NCBI GenBank assembly: GCA_947303335.1
Contig: CAMYYB010000003.1
Span: forward strand, 28,648 to 92,647
From: an uncultured Bacteroidales bacterium
GTDB taxonomy: Bacteria; Bacteroidota; Bacteroidia; Bacteroidales; F082
Direction: 5' to 3'
DNA length: 64,000 nt
Numbering within the stretch: position 1 is the first letter of the stretch; every line of letters begins with the position of its first letter. Under the pieces are notes generated by a model. The model was not told the DNA's origin. It did no database searches and saw only the letters and a program-made list of their open reading frames with translations. Below, piece after piece: positions 1-9,391 of the stretch. A program made the translations under genes and the position numbers.

Positions 1-895
1 GGAGATGGTATTTCGGCTTCAGATAGTCGAGCAGTTCCATCGTACCCGGAACAAGACGGACAATGCGCGGCGACCAGTACACATAATCTTCGCTCAGATG
101 GTCGGCTAAGTCAACATCGTGGATGCCGTAATGCTCCAAAGGTTTTAAAAATCGGGTGCGGTTCAACTCGTCCTTGGTGATGGCATTGGCGCGGTATTGC
201 ACCCATAGTTGCTCGTTCAAGGGATGATATACCTCGTGAAACTCATGCGCCGAAGGGACGCCGAGGGCTTTCAAATCATACTTCTCATAGATGCGTTCGA
301 AAGCCACCTCAGCAGCGGCATCGAAGTCCCAAAGGGTTCGGTCAAGATCAAAGAAGAGGTGACGGTATTTTTTCTTTCCAATCCTCATCTGGCGTTGCCA
401 CTCAAACAAGGCCACAGCAGCGGCATGGCTCACATTGAGAGAGCGCGTAGGGCCAGGGACGGGGATGTAGACCACTTGGTCGCATTGGGCCAAAAGCGCG
501 TCGCTCAGTCCATGACTCTCACTACCCACGATAAAGGCCACGTCTTCGGGCAGTTCGGTATCATAGATACAGGTGGCGTTGTCGGCAGTCTCGATGGCGA
601 CAATCTTTTTGTTGGCAGGGACAATCTTCCTCAAGTCGGTCTCCTCGCTGAAATACCAGCGGATATTGTCGCGGCTCGAAGCGGCGGCGCGGCGCACCTT
701 GCCGAGCTTATGTTCCTCTTCCCTACCCAGGAAACATATCTCGGTGGCTCCGATATTGTCTGCCAGTCGAATCATCGCCCCGATATTGTCGGGTGTCAGC
801 AGGTGGTCGGCCAATAGCACGGGACGGGGGATGTGCCGATACACATCCTCCGTCCTGATTTGCTCGAACAAGGTGTTTGACTTCAGATAGCTCAT
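1..895 (-). CDS. TrmH/SpoU RNA methyltransferase fused to YjjG-like HAD phosphatase (3' end off window)
   Basis: One uninterrupted reading frame starts at ATG 895-893 and has no stop before base 1. Residues 1 to ~165 are a complete SpoU-family 2'-O-methyltransferase: motif 1 DNIGAMIRLADNIGA, motif 2 IVGSESHGLSD, motif 3 IPVPGPTRSLNVSHAAAVAL, which forms the knotted SAM site. From residue ~175 the same frame continues as a haloacid dehalogenase domain with nucleophile motif FFDLDRTLWDFD, followed by cap-like sequence resembling YjjG noncanonical pyrimidine nucleotidases. Frame check: the first Asp codon of the junction (343-341) is exactly 184 codons from the ATG. Met170 in the linker (MRIGKKKYRH) could be an internal start for the phosphatase. 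The start overlaps the stop of the upstream macroglobulin gene (ATGA), implying translational coupling. In most genomes these are separate proteins. The methylase assignment is firm, the HAD assignment firm at family level, and the RNA substrate unknown. Confidence 0.85.
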   Translation of the reverse strand, partial: MSYLKSNTLFEQIRTEDVYRHIPRPVLLADHLLTPDNIGAMIRLADNIGATEICFLGREEEHKLGKVRRAAASSRDNIRWYFSEETDLRKIVPANKKIVAIETADNATCIYDTELPEDVAFIVGSESHGLSDALLAQCDQVVYIPVPGPTRSLNVSHAAAVALFEWQRQMRIGKKKYRHLFFDLDRTLWDFDAAAEVAFERIYEKYDLKALGVPSAHEFHEVYHPLNEQLWVQYRANAITKDELNRTRFLKPLEHYGIHDVDLADHLSEDYVYWSPRIVRLVPGTMELLDYLKPKYHL

Positions 896-3800
896 TTCAC
901 CATACACCCACGGGCGGGAATCTGATAGTAAATCTCGTTGTTATACATGTCCTCGCAGCGCACCGCAGGAATCATGTAGTTGCCCTCGTAGGTGGCGTTG
1001 GCCTTCAAGACGAAGGTCTTCTGGGTCTTGGGTGCCAGGTCGAAGTAGAAGTAAGCGCGATCATCGCGCAGGTCGATGTGCTTGGCGCCTTCATTCTGGG
1101 CTTCCTCGTCACCCATACGCTCGTTGACCAGTTCCCAGCCAGAAGGCAGGTAGTAAGACAAGGCCAGTTCGGTGACTTTCCATTCACTCGGGTTCTGCAC
1201 GGTGACACGTACCACGACGTCGGTACCAACCTTCAGGTTGGCCGGATCCAGGGCGTTGCCGTTCTTGTCTGAATAACTCATGCTCATCTTGATGAAGTTG
1301 CCGCTTTCCGTCATATCGTATTCGGCTACGGAAGTCTTGGTGAAGAGGTTGGCCACCAGCTTCTGGTCGGTGTTGTTCTTGATTTCGAGCGTGTTGTTAC
1401 CCACCTTCGGCGTGAACTTAATGCCTGCGGAGCTCATGTTGCTACTCAGGGTGTGTTCCTCACCGTTCACCTTGACGACAGCGGAGAGGTTGCCGTTGCT
1501 GACATTGTTCTTCTCGGCATACTTGCCTAAGACAAACAAGGAGAAGGCCGTCGTCTGGGTATCCATCCAGCGGTGGCTGTTCAGCATCTGGCAAATCTCA
1601 TTGATGTTGTTTTGCACTGTCTGTGCGTCTAAGTCACAAAGCATCTGTGTGTAGGTCAGGAAGGCAAGGTCGCGAGTGGTGGAGCCGAAGGAGGTGTAGT
1701 AGTCCGACATGTGGCCGCTGGTCTCCGTCGGCAGCAGGCTCTGGGCAATAGTGGTCTTACCCGTCAAGGCGAATGCAGCGGCGGCAAGGGCTTTGCTCAG
1801 CGAATAATTCATCTCCATCTCCTTGAAACGGTTCATGGCACCCATCTCAGGCTGACCCGCCAAGGCCAGCACGAAGAGGCGGTAGGCTTGGATGGTCTCA
1901 CCCTGCTTGAAGTCGGGGTTGTGCCTCCATTGCTTGGCGCGGCTGGCTTGGTAGCTCTTCAGGCCATCGATGAAGTACTGCGGCACGTTGAAGCCTTGCT
2001 TCTTGGCCTCGACGAGGAAATGCAGCGCATAAATCTCCGTCCATGGGTCGGTATAGCTGCCACCAATCCAGTTGGTCATGCTGTTGTCTGACTTCTGGTA
2101 GGCTTTCAGGTTGTTGATGGCCGCTTCGATGTGGTTACGCATCTGTGCCGTCGCCTCCTCGTCCTGTTGGACGAAGTAGTTGAGATACAACTGCGGGAAA
2201 GCCTTCGAGGTCAGCTGTTCAAGGCAACCGTGAGGATAGGTGGTCAAGTAATCGAGACGACTGTAGAGGTCAACGGGCAGCAGCGACGACAGCATCAAGC
2301 TGCCTTCCTGCGTGCCATTCATACCTGCCAGTTCGAAGGGGATGTTGATGGATTGTCCGCCTTCAATCTCCTCGGTGATGAGATTCCGGCGTTCGGCGTA
2401 AGGCATCCGGATGGGCATGGCCGTCGACGACTCGGCGCTATAGTCCGAACCCGACACTGTCACCTTCAGCAGGGCGTTGCCTGTGGTTTCAGGCACACGG
2501 GTATTCAAGGCAATCATGCCTTCTCCGTTCTGGTCGATGTTAACCGTAGTGGGCAATGTTCCGACGGCATCAAGGTTCTGGTTTTCGAAATGCACATTGA
2601 GGCTCTTTCCTTTCATCGTAGGCGACAGAACCTGCACCTTCATCGTCAGCTCGTCACCGGGAGCCACCACACGCGGAGCGGAGGCATAGAGGGTAATCGG
2701 GTCGATGACCTTCATCTGCTTTTCGGCAGCGCCGTAGGCCTTGCCGTTGCCTTTGGCCACCACCATGAAGCGCAAGGCACCTGAGCATTGAGGCACCTCA
2801 AAGCTGTGGCTGTTGGTTTCGCCTGCTTTCAGCTCGAAGGGGCCTAAAGTCACCGCGTAGGCTTTGAAACGGTTGTCCAAGGTGATTTCCTGGTTAAGGA
2901 TGCCGTCGCCTCCGATGGCATACACTGAGCCCAGTTCGCCACTGAAGGCATCAACTATCGCGGCGTAGTTATCCCAAGTACGCACTTTCAGGGCTTGCTT
3001 GCTGTTGAAATAGGCGTAGGGGTTGGCCGTCTTGAAATTGGTCAGTCCAAGAATGCCTTCATCGACGACAGCCAAGGTATAGGTCATGCCTTGCTTGTTG
3101 GACTCACTGACTTTCACCTCGATGTTTTTCTTGGTGTTCGCTGTCTCAGGAACAACCAGGTTAGGTTGCAGCTGCAATTGCTTGTTCTCGACCTTGACGG
3201 AAGCCACGCCATAGAGACGGACGGGCAGACCGTTGGCGGCATCATGCGGCTGAATCAAGGCCACATAGACGTAGACATTCGGAATCATCTCCTCGGTAGT
3301 GGGAATTTCCACCCTGCCTTCTTCACCCAGATTCTCCAAGACTTGGGTCTGCAGCACTTTGTCGTTGGCCTCCACGGTGACAAGGGCTTTGGCCTTGTCG
3401 TTGGCGGGGAAGGTCACCACAATCTTCTCGCCTATCTGGTAGCTGTCGGCAGTGGCACGCAGCGAGAGCTGTGCCGGAGCACCCGATGCACCGTTGGCGT
3501 GTCCGTAGGATTCGCCCCAGTCGAAACTGATAATCTTGGCAAAGCGGTTCCCGCCTTCCTCATCGCTGACCACAAGGAGGTAACTGCCCCATTCCTTATC
3601 AGGGATATTGAGTGTGAAGGCAGCGTTGCCGTTGCAAGTCAGCGTACCGTCTTTCGCAGGACGCTTGTAAGTACCCGAGGCATACTGCTGCAGGCTGTAT
3701 TCGTCCTCGCTGGACCACCACCAATAAGAATCGAGCTTGTAGAGTGCATAGTCGAGCGCAACGGCTGAGCGGTTGGGCTGGCCATCCTCGTTGACCACAG

Positions 3801-6405
3801 CAACATTGAACACCCAATCCCTACCGGTATCATAATAGCTGCCGTATTTGGACAAAGTCTCAGGGAGTTGCACACCCACGTAACGCGAGTAAGGCGAAAG
3901 CACCGACTTGAAGGAGGCAATGCTGAAGTCGCCGCCCTGCTCAAAGACCTTCGTGGTGAAGACGGCATTCATCATCTGCGGTGAGGACAGATTGGAAAGC
4001 GGGTCAAATCCCACGTTGGCCAGACCTTCGCTATTGAGCGAACCGCTGTAGAGTGCAATTTCTTCGGCATAGAACGATTCAGCCTCATTTACGAAGGAAT
4101 AGCTTTCATAACCCTTGAAAGCGGTTTGTCCTTGGCGTACTTTCACGTCGATTTCAGTTTTCAGTCCGTTAGCTTTCATGCCATTGAGCCACTTGGAACT
4201 CAGAGCGACCTTTTCAGGATGGCTGAGGCTGATGACCTCAGGCAAGTCGAAGGTGATTTCCAGGCGGTTGGGCTTCACCGTCTCCACACGCAGAGATTTC
4301 TGTATGGTATTGGTGCCAATCTTGAAACGGGCAGTCCACAACCCGGTCTCATCGCTGACGTGGGTCGGGACTGTGAAGCAATAGATGCCGTTCACGGGTT
4401 TGGCATTCACCTGTTTGGCATAGAGCCGCTCGGTGGCATCGGTGATTTCAAGAACAACAGGATAGTTTTCAGGCAACCTATCGTCGAAGTCATTCAGCAT
4501 CAGGTTCAGCTGGATTTCATCCCCGGGACGCCACACGCCACGGTTGCTGTAGGCGAAGCCTGAGACGCCCTTTTCCACCGGTTCGCCTTCCACGTTGAAA
4601 CGGCTATACGACAAGGCGTTGCCGTTGGTCAGCTTGATAACCGACTTGCTGCCTTTGTTATCTTGCGCCACCACGAAAGCGGGGCGGTTTTCACATAGCA
4701 GCTGCACATGGCCTTGCGCATCGGTCCTGCCCTTAGCCAATTCCTGACGCTGGAAGTTGTAGGCCACCACTTGGGCACCCACTGAGGGGTTGGCATCGGA
4801 GATTTGGAAAACATACACATCGGTGACATCGTTGCGGCCCATCTTGGCAGTTACCGCCAGGTCGCTGATGACGATGTTCTTCTTTTGCTCCACATAGTTG
4901 TAGAAATAATACCCATTGGGGTCGCCCCACTCGCCTTCATATCGGTATTCCTTATAGTCATAGCTCTGCCCATCCCAATAGTCGGCTTCTTTCTTCTCGT
5001 TGGTATAGACATCGTTCTTCATCTCATCGGAAGCAAAGGTGTAGTCGGCAGGGCCGAAATCGAGGCTGAGCTGGTACATTGAACCAGGCTCCACCTTGAT
5101 ATAGTCAGACAATTTGATGGGGAAAGTCTTCCATTGGGTCGGGTACGGGTTGTCAAGTTGGAGACGCACTTTTTTCTCCAAGCGGCCCACCTTACGCACA
5201 CCGTAGGTCTCATTCAGTTCATTATCCTGCAAGAAGGAGAGAATGTTGTCGTCGAAGATACGAATGATTCTCAAAGTCACGGAGTTCAGGCAAGTGGCAT
5301 CAAAGAATACGGTAGTTTCATCTACGTTGGGAATAATGATTCCTTCATCGGTCCAACGCACCTTGGGTTCATAGTCAGTCAAGGCAAACTGGAAGGTCGT
5401 CTCCTCTTGCAGCACCTGATCCGCCTCGCTGCGGATGCCCGCTTCGACGGTCATCTCCATCTCTTCCATCTGATAATAATACAGGCTCGACTTATCGAAA
5501 TAGAAAAGCACCTTGTTATCTTTGATGTCGGTCTTATAACCCACCTTATTATCAAAGGAGATGAGTCCATTGAGATTCTGCCCTTGTTTGAGGGCTTGGG
5601 AGAAATACAACGTTCCCTGTCCTGCGGTTTGGTCCACGTCAAACTTCACCGGCATGAAATCACCTTGGGCATAGACGGGCAGCACAAGGTCCATTTCCTT
5701 GTCGGTTTCCACAGCTGAACCGTTCAAGGTTACCTTCAATTCCGATGCAACGTCTTTTCTTTCAATGCCTTTGATTTCAATGTCACAGAGGTTGTTGCCT
5801 AAGAAACTGGCATTGACGGCATAGCTTTTTCTCACCTCTTTATTGAGCATCTCAGCCACATCGCCATCCACAGGATTGACGAAGGCGAGGCGCAGGATGT
5901 AGTCCATCTTGCCGCTTTCGATGCAGACAGGATAGGTGCCAACCACACTGAAATTCTGGCGGCGCACAGCGAAACCGAATTGCAGCGGCTCGGTATCGTC
6001 CACATCAAGGAAATCGCTGATACGGAAGTCACAGGTGTAGTTTTGGTTCGGGTCAATGTCGTCGTATTGGAACCCGACGGTGTTTTCATCCATCCAAACG
6101 GCTTTACCCTTTAACGCTGGCTTGAACGCGAAAGCCTTAGCAGGGATGGTTTCGCCATATTTCACTTTCATAGTCTCGGGACTCTTGAAGCGCACCACGA
6201 TAGGTTCGCCTTTCATGATGGCACCCGAGGTGAAACCATCAATCAACGGCAGCAAGGCTTCGTTCAAGGGCCGCAACTGCTCTACAATCACGGTGGACGG
6301 AGTCTTTAGGTTTGCTTTTTTGCCACAAGTGGTCAGAAAGCCAAGCATCAGCGCAATTGCCATCACGCTGAGGCATACTCTTTTGAGATTCTGTTTTGCA
6401 TTCAT
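892..6405 (-). CDS. Alpha-2-macroglobulin/MG2 family lipoprotein
   Basis: 1837-residue bacterial alpha-2-macroglobulin, a periplasmic broad-spectrum protease trap. The N-terminus MNAKQNLKRV... has a hydrophobic core ending in the lipobox LTTC, so it is a lipoprotein. Many beta-sandwich macroglobulin domains follow, including an MG2 region around residues 620-720 (SNRGVWRPGDEIQLNLMLND). The thioester motif is intact: YPHGCLEQ, with Cys at about residue 1394 (codon 2226-2224), so covalent capture of proteases is likely possible. A helical alpha/alpha-toroid (thioester) domain follows, and a beta-sandwich with YYLPSGWE completes the C-terminus. In Proteobacteria such genes often sit beside pbpC; here none is seen, and the gene lies between an ABC-F ATPase (43 bp upstream) and the methylase-phosphatase fusion (4-nt overlap). 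Length matches the long Bacteroidetes type. Confidence 0.93.
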   Translation of the reverse strand: MNAKQNLKRVCLSVMAIALMLGFLTTCGKKANLKTPSTVIVEQLRPLNEALLPLIDGFTSGAIMKGEPIVVRFKSPETMKVKYGETIPAKAFAFKPALKGKAVWMDENTVGFQYDDIDPNQNYTCDFRISDFLDVDDTEPLQFGFAVRRQNFSVVGTYPVCIESGKMDYILRLAFVNPVDGDVAEMLNKEVRKSYAVNASFLGNNLCDIEIKGIERKDVASELKVTLNGSAVETDKEMDLVLPVYAQGDFMPVKFDVDQTAGQGTLYFSQALKQGQNLNGLISFDNKVGYKTDIKDNKVLFYFDKSSLYYYQMEEMEMTVEAGIRSEADQVLQEETTFQFALTDYEPKVRWTDEGIIIPNVDETTVFFDATCLNSVTLRIIRIFDDNILSFLQDNELNETYGVRKVGRLEKKVRLQLDNPYPTQWKTFPIKLSDYIKVEPGSMYQLSLDFGPADYTFASDEMKNDVYTNEKKEADYWDGQSYDYKEYRYEGEWGDPNGYYFYNYVEQKKNIVISDLAVTAKMGRNDVTDVYVFQISDANPSVGAQVVAYNFQRQELAKGRTDAQGHVQLLCENRPAFVVAQDNKGSKSVIKLTNGNALSYSRFNVEGEPVEKGVSGFAYSNRGVWRPGDEIQLNLMLNDFDDRLPENYPVVLEITDATERLYAKQVNAKPVNGIYCFTVPTHVSDETGLWTARFKIGTNTIQKSLRVETVKPNRLEITFDLPEVISLSHPEKVALSSKWLNGMKANGLKTEIDVKVRQGQTAFKGYESYSFVNEAESFYAEEIALYSGSLNSEGLANVGFDPLSNLSSPQMMNAVFTTKVFEQGGDFSIASFKSVLSPYSRYVGVQLPETLSKYGSYYDTGRDWVFNVAVVNEDGQPNRSAVALDYALYKLDSYWWWSSEDEYSLQQYASGTYKRPAKDGTLTCNGNAAFTLNIPDKEWGSYLLVVSDEEGGNRFAKIISFDWGESYGHANGASGAPAQLSLRATADSYQIGEKIVVTFPANDKAKALVTVEANDKVLQTQVLENLGEEGRVEIPTTEEMIPNVYVYVALIQPHDAANGLPVRLYGVASVKVENKQLQLQPNLVVPETANTKKNIEVKVSESNKQGMTYTLAVVDEGILGLTNFKTANPYAYFNSKQALKVRTWDNYAAIVDAFSGELGSVYAIGGDGILNQEITLDNRFKAYAVTLGPFELKAGETNSHSFEVPQCSGALRFMVVAKGNGKAYGAAEKQMKVIDPITLYASAPRVVAPGDELTMKVQVLSPTMKGKSLNVHFENQNLDAVGTLPTTVNIDQNGEGMIALNTRVPETTGNALLKVTVSGSDYSAESSTAMPIRMPYAERRNLITEEIEGGQSINIPFELAGMNGTQEGSLMLSSLLPVDLYSRLDYLTTYPHGCLEQLTSKAFPQLYLNYFVQQDEEATAQMRNHIEAAINNLKAYQKSDNSMTNWIGGSYTDPWTEIYALHFLVEAKKQGFNVPQYFIDGLKSYQASRAKQWRHNPDFKQGETIQAYRLFVLALAGQPEMGAMNRFKEMEMNYSLSKALAAAAFALTGKTTIAQSLLPTETSGHMSDYYTSFGSTTRDLAFLTYTQMLCDLDAQTVQNNINEICQMLNSHRWMDTQTTAFSLFVLGKYAEKNNVSNGNLSAVVKVNGEEHTLSSNMSSAGIKFTPKVGNNTLEIKNNTDQKLVANLFTKTSVAEYDMTESGNFIKMSMSYSDKNGNALDPANLKVGTDVVVRVTVQNPSEWKVTELALSYYLPSGWELVNERMGDEEAQNEGAKHIDLRDDRAYFYFDLAPKTQKTFVLKANATYEGNYMIPAVRCEDMYNNEIYYQIPARGCMVK

Positions 6406-6448
6406 AGCGATTAGATTTTATTGTTTGTTCTCTATGTTTTCTTCTCTG

Positions 6449-8209
6449 TTATCCACCGATTTCATCGAGTTCGAGCCAACGCAACTCTTTTTCATCCAAC
6501 AAGTCTTTGATTTCCTGCAAACGGTTGCCCAACTTCTGTAACGATTGGTATTCGGTTTCTGTATTTAAAGCACTCTCAACAGCTTGTTTTTCGTCTTCAA
6601 GTGCAGCTATTTCTTTGACGAGTTGTTCATATTCACGCTGTTCCTTGAATGAGCGTTTCACTTTCTCGCGTTGTTTCACAGGCTTGATGCCCTGCGGCTT
6701 TTGTTCCGCTTTCTCCTTTCTCTCTTCTTTCTGTTTGGCATCCAGCCATTCTTTATATTGGCTATAGTTGCCCATAAAGCCCTTGATGTTGCCGTCGCCC
6801 TGGAACACGAACAGCTGGTCGACGACCTGATCCATAAAGAATCGGTCGTGCGACACCACCAGCAGACAGCCCTTGTAGCCTTGCAGGAAGTCCTCCAGCT
6901 TCTGCAAGGTCAACAGGTCCAAGTCGTTGGTAGGCTCATCCAAGATAAGGAAATTCGGGTTTTGTACCAAGATGGTCAGCAGGTACAGGCGTCGCTTTTC
7001 GCCACCGCTCAGCAAGGAAACGGGCTGGCGGTGCATCTTGTGGGGAAACATGAAATGCGCCAGCAGTTGGTCAGCGGTATAGACCTTGTCCTTGCCGTAG
7101 TTGACCACCTCGGCAATGTCACGCAAGGTGTCGATGATGGTTTTGTCCTCTTCCAAATGGATGCCTTCCTGACGGTAATACCCGTAAGTCACCGTCTCGC
7201 CGGTTTTGATACGTCCATGATCGGGCAAAACACTACCGGTAATCAAATTCAGGAAGGTGGACTTCCCCACTCCATTCTTACCAATCAACCCGATACGCTC
7301 GCCGCGCTTGAAGACGTAATCGAAATCACGCAACACGTTAAGCTCACCGTAGGATTTCGACACGTTGCTCATTTCCAATATCTTCCCGCCCAAACGTTGC
7401 ATATTCAGGCCAAACTCAAGTTTGTTGTCTTCCTCATGGTACTTGGCCCGTTCCTTCAAGTCATAGAACGCATCGATTCGGCTCTTTGACTTTCCCGTTC
7501 GGGCCTGTGGCGTGCTTCGCATCCATTCCAGCTCATATTTCAACAGCTGGCTGTTGCGCTCGGCAGTGGCGCGTTTGACCTCTTCCCGCTCCCGGCTTTT
7601 CTGCACATAGTAATCAAAATTACCGTTGTGGGTGTACATCACGCCTTGGTAAAGCTCAAAAATCTTGTTACAGACTCTATCAAGGAAATATCGGTCATGG
7701 GTCACCATCAGCAGGGTCATGTTCGACTGGGTAAGGAACTTCTCCAGCCATTCCACCATCTCCACGTCAAGGTGGTTGGTGGGCTCGTCGAGGATGAGAA
7801 AATCCGGCTCATGCAACAGCACCAAGGCCAAAGCCAAACGTTTCACCTGACCGCCTGAGAGCTCGTCAACCGACCGGCTCAAGTCGTTGAGGGCGAAGCG
7901 GGTTAGGTATTGCTTCGCTTTCAGATGCTGTTCCTCGTTCAAATCCTCAAGCAAGTCGGCAATCAGGGTGCCCGGCGGATATACTGGCAGTTGTTCCAGA
8001 TAGCCCACCTTGATGTCGTTGGCGTAGGTCACCACCCCAGAATCGGGGGATTCCTTCCCCACCAGTATCTTCAGCATGGTAGACTTGCCCGAGCCATTGG
8101 TGGCAATCAAGGCGGTCTTGTCGCCTTTCTCAACACCAAAGGTGACATCGGCAAACAAAGTCTTGATGCCATAGCTTTTTGATATGGATTTGACCGAGAG
8201 ATAATTCAT
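6449..8209 (-). CDS. ABC-F family ATPase (Uup-like)
   Basis: 586-residue soluble ABC-F protein with two nucleotide-binding domains in tandem and no membrane segments. Domain 1 has Walker A NGSGKST and signature LSGGQ; domain 2 has Walker A GKNGVGKST and signature LSGGEKRR. Both have Walker B LILDEPTNHLD / LILDEPTNDLD. The interdomain linker is long and charged, and the C-terminus (about 510-586) is a basic/acidic coiled coil (VKQREKVKRSFKEQREYEQLVKEI), the feature of the Uup branch. ABC-F proteins act on the ribosomal E site; Uup has also been linked to branched DNA and ribosome biogenesis. The start ATG overlaps the stop of the VOC gene (TAATG), so the two are translationally coupled. Uup rather than EttA is favoured by the C-terminal coiled coil. 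An antibiotic-resistance role is not indicated. Confidence 0.93.
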   Translation of the reverse strand: MNYLSVKSISKSYGIKTLFADVTFGVEKGDKTALIATNGSGKSTMLKILVGKESPDSGVVTYANDIKVGYLEQLPVYPPGTLIADLLEDLNEEQHLKAKQYLTRFALNDLSRSVDELSGGQVKRLALALVLLHEPDFLILDEPTNHLDVEMVEWLEKFLTQSNMTLLMVTHDRYFLDRVCNKIFELYQGVMYTHNGNFDYYVQKSREREEVKRATAERNSQLLKYELEWMRSTPQARTGKSKSRIDAFYDLKERAKYHEEDNKLEFGLNMQRLGGKILEMSNVSKSYGELNVLRDFDYVFKRGERIGLIGKNGVGKSTFLNLITGSVLPDHGRIKTGETVTYGYYRQEGIHLEEDKTIIDTLRDIAEVVNYGKDKVYTADQLLAHFMFPHKMHRQPVSLLSGGEKRRLYLLTILVQNPNFLILDEPTNDLDLLTLQKLEDFLQGYKGCLLVVSHDRFFMDQVVDQLFVFQGDGNIKGFMGNYSQYKEWLDAKQKEERKEKAEQKPQGIKPVKQREKVKRSFKEQREYEQLVKEIAALEDEKQAVESALNTETEYQSLQKLGNRLQEIKDLLDEKELRWLELDEIGG

Positions 8210-8676
8210 TACACGAACCTCTTGACGTATTCGATGGGATATTGCGACTTCTCAGAGACTTGTTCCACCGTCATGCCTGATTTCAACATTCTCTTGATGA
8301 CGACATCCATCGCCTCTCCCACTTCGATAATATGGAAATCGGGGTCATAGAGACGAATCACACGCTGTCCCCAAGGCATCTCTTCCTCGTGATTGCCGTG
8401 GACATACTGGAGTTCAGGAAACTCTTTCAGATACTTGAGGAACCCGTCGAAATCGTCTTCCTCGAAATACAATTCAGCGGCATTGTTCTTGAGATGCACG
8501 TCATCGGTATGAATCATGGATTGCCAGCGCTTCATCTCCTGAAGCGAAAAACCGCCCTCAAACGTGACGTTCTCTCCAAAGTTCATCGCCACCCTGTCGC
8601 CTATGACTTCCTCATAGAACTTGATGGATTGATCCATATTGGTAACCGCAAGCAGCGGACATTTGAATTTTAGCAT
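8209..8676 (-). CDS. VOC-superfamily (glyoxalase-like) protein
   Basis: 155 residues. The N-terminal beta-alpha-beta unit (FKCPLLAVTNMDQSIKFYEEVIG) and the C-terminal strand pair (VIRLYDPDFHIIEVGEAMDVV) are the two halves of a vicinal-oxygen-chelate fold. The terminal Glu of IIEVGE corresponds to a usual metal ligand. The substrate cannot be told: VOC proteins include glyoxalases, dioxygenases and drug-binding proteins. The gene heads the run VOC / ABC-F / macroglobulin / methylase-HAD and shares one base with the ABC-F start codon. A C-terminal helical stretch of ~30 residues (RMLKSGMTVEQVSEKSQYP) extends past the VOC fold. Confidence 0.8.
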   Translation of the reverse strand: MLKFKCPLLAVTNMDQSIKFYEEVIGDRVAMNFGENVTFEGGFSLQEMKRWQSMIHTDDVHLKNNAAELYFEEDDFDGFLKYLKEFPELQYVHGNHEEEMPWGQRVIRLYDPDFHIIEVGEAMDVVIKRMLKSGMTVEQVSEKSQYPIEYVKRFV

Positions 8677-8713
8677 AGTGATTATTTTTTATGGTGCAAA
8701 ACTTAGTTCATTA

Positions 8714-9391
8714 TCAATATTTCGCTTTAAATGTCAAACCAACATAAAACCTGTCGACAGGCTTTTTCACCTGCAAATCGTTATCCATACGGACAAAGGC
8801 CTCCAACGCGTACCGACGCGCCAAACGATAGTCTACGGTGAATACAGTACGAAGGTTGTCGAGATAGCTTCCCTTAGGGTCATTGGTGAGCCAAAACAGC
8901 TCAGCTGAGAGAGAGTACTTGAAACGACTATTGGGGTATTGATAGGTCACTTTCAGACGGTTGCGCCAATAAAGCTTAGGGTTGACGCGATGCTCTCCCG
9001 TGCTCTCGTCCATAAAGGTACCTATCAGTTTGCTGCGTCCCTGGAACTTGAAGTTTCGGAACTCCTCAGTATAAGTCACCTGCAATCCCAACCGGCTCCG
9101 GTTCTCATAGTACCCAGCGTCGTTGTAGCGGCGGATATAGTCGGCGGTAAGGCCAATGTTCATGCGGTTGTGCAAGCAGCTGTAGTCAACACCCACAGCG
9201 TTGAGCCAACGGTCAAACTGGGTGAAGTTGTTATTGAAACGCAACTCCTCCTCCACCGACAAGGCGAACGGACCGCCCAAGCCCACCGAAAGCTCTCCCG
9301 AGACGATGCCGCCGAAGTCGGTGGTGCGCTCGCTTTGGGAGAAAGCCGTCAACGTAGCCGTCAACAACGCTATGAGCAATAACCTTTTCAC
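8714..9391 (-). CDS. DUF2490-like outer-membrane beta-barrel protein
   Basis: 225 residues with signal peptide MKRLLLIALLTATLTAFSQ. The mature part alternates polar/hydrophobic beta strands with many aromatic and charged girdle residues (RFNNNFTQFDRWLNAVGVDY, WRNRLKVTYQYPNSRFKYS) and ends FYVGLTFKAKY, a terminal aromatic strand typical of outer-membrane barrels. The pattern resembles DUF2490 proteins of Bacteroidetes. Its function is unknown. It is the last gene of a five-gene operon, overlapping the DUF4956 gene by one base, so it may form the outer-membrane part of a module with DUF4956 and the VTC-domain protein. Confidence 0.75.
   Translation of the reverse strand: MKRLLLIALLTATLTAFSQSERTTDFGGIVSGELSVGLGGPFALSVEEELRFNNNFTQFDRWLNAVGVDYSCLHNRMNIGLTADYIRRYNDAGYYENRSRLGLQVTYTEEFRNFKFQGRSKLIGTFMDESTGEHRVNPKLYWRNRLKVTYQYPNSRFKYSLSAELFWLTNDPKGSYLDNLRTVFTVDYRLARRYALEAFVRMDNDLQVKKPVDRFYVGLTFKAKY

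Noticed and set aside
7628..7858. Plus-strand frames inside the ABC-F gene
   Set aside because: Antisense shadows of conserved Walker/LSGGQ codons; no signal or family match.
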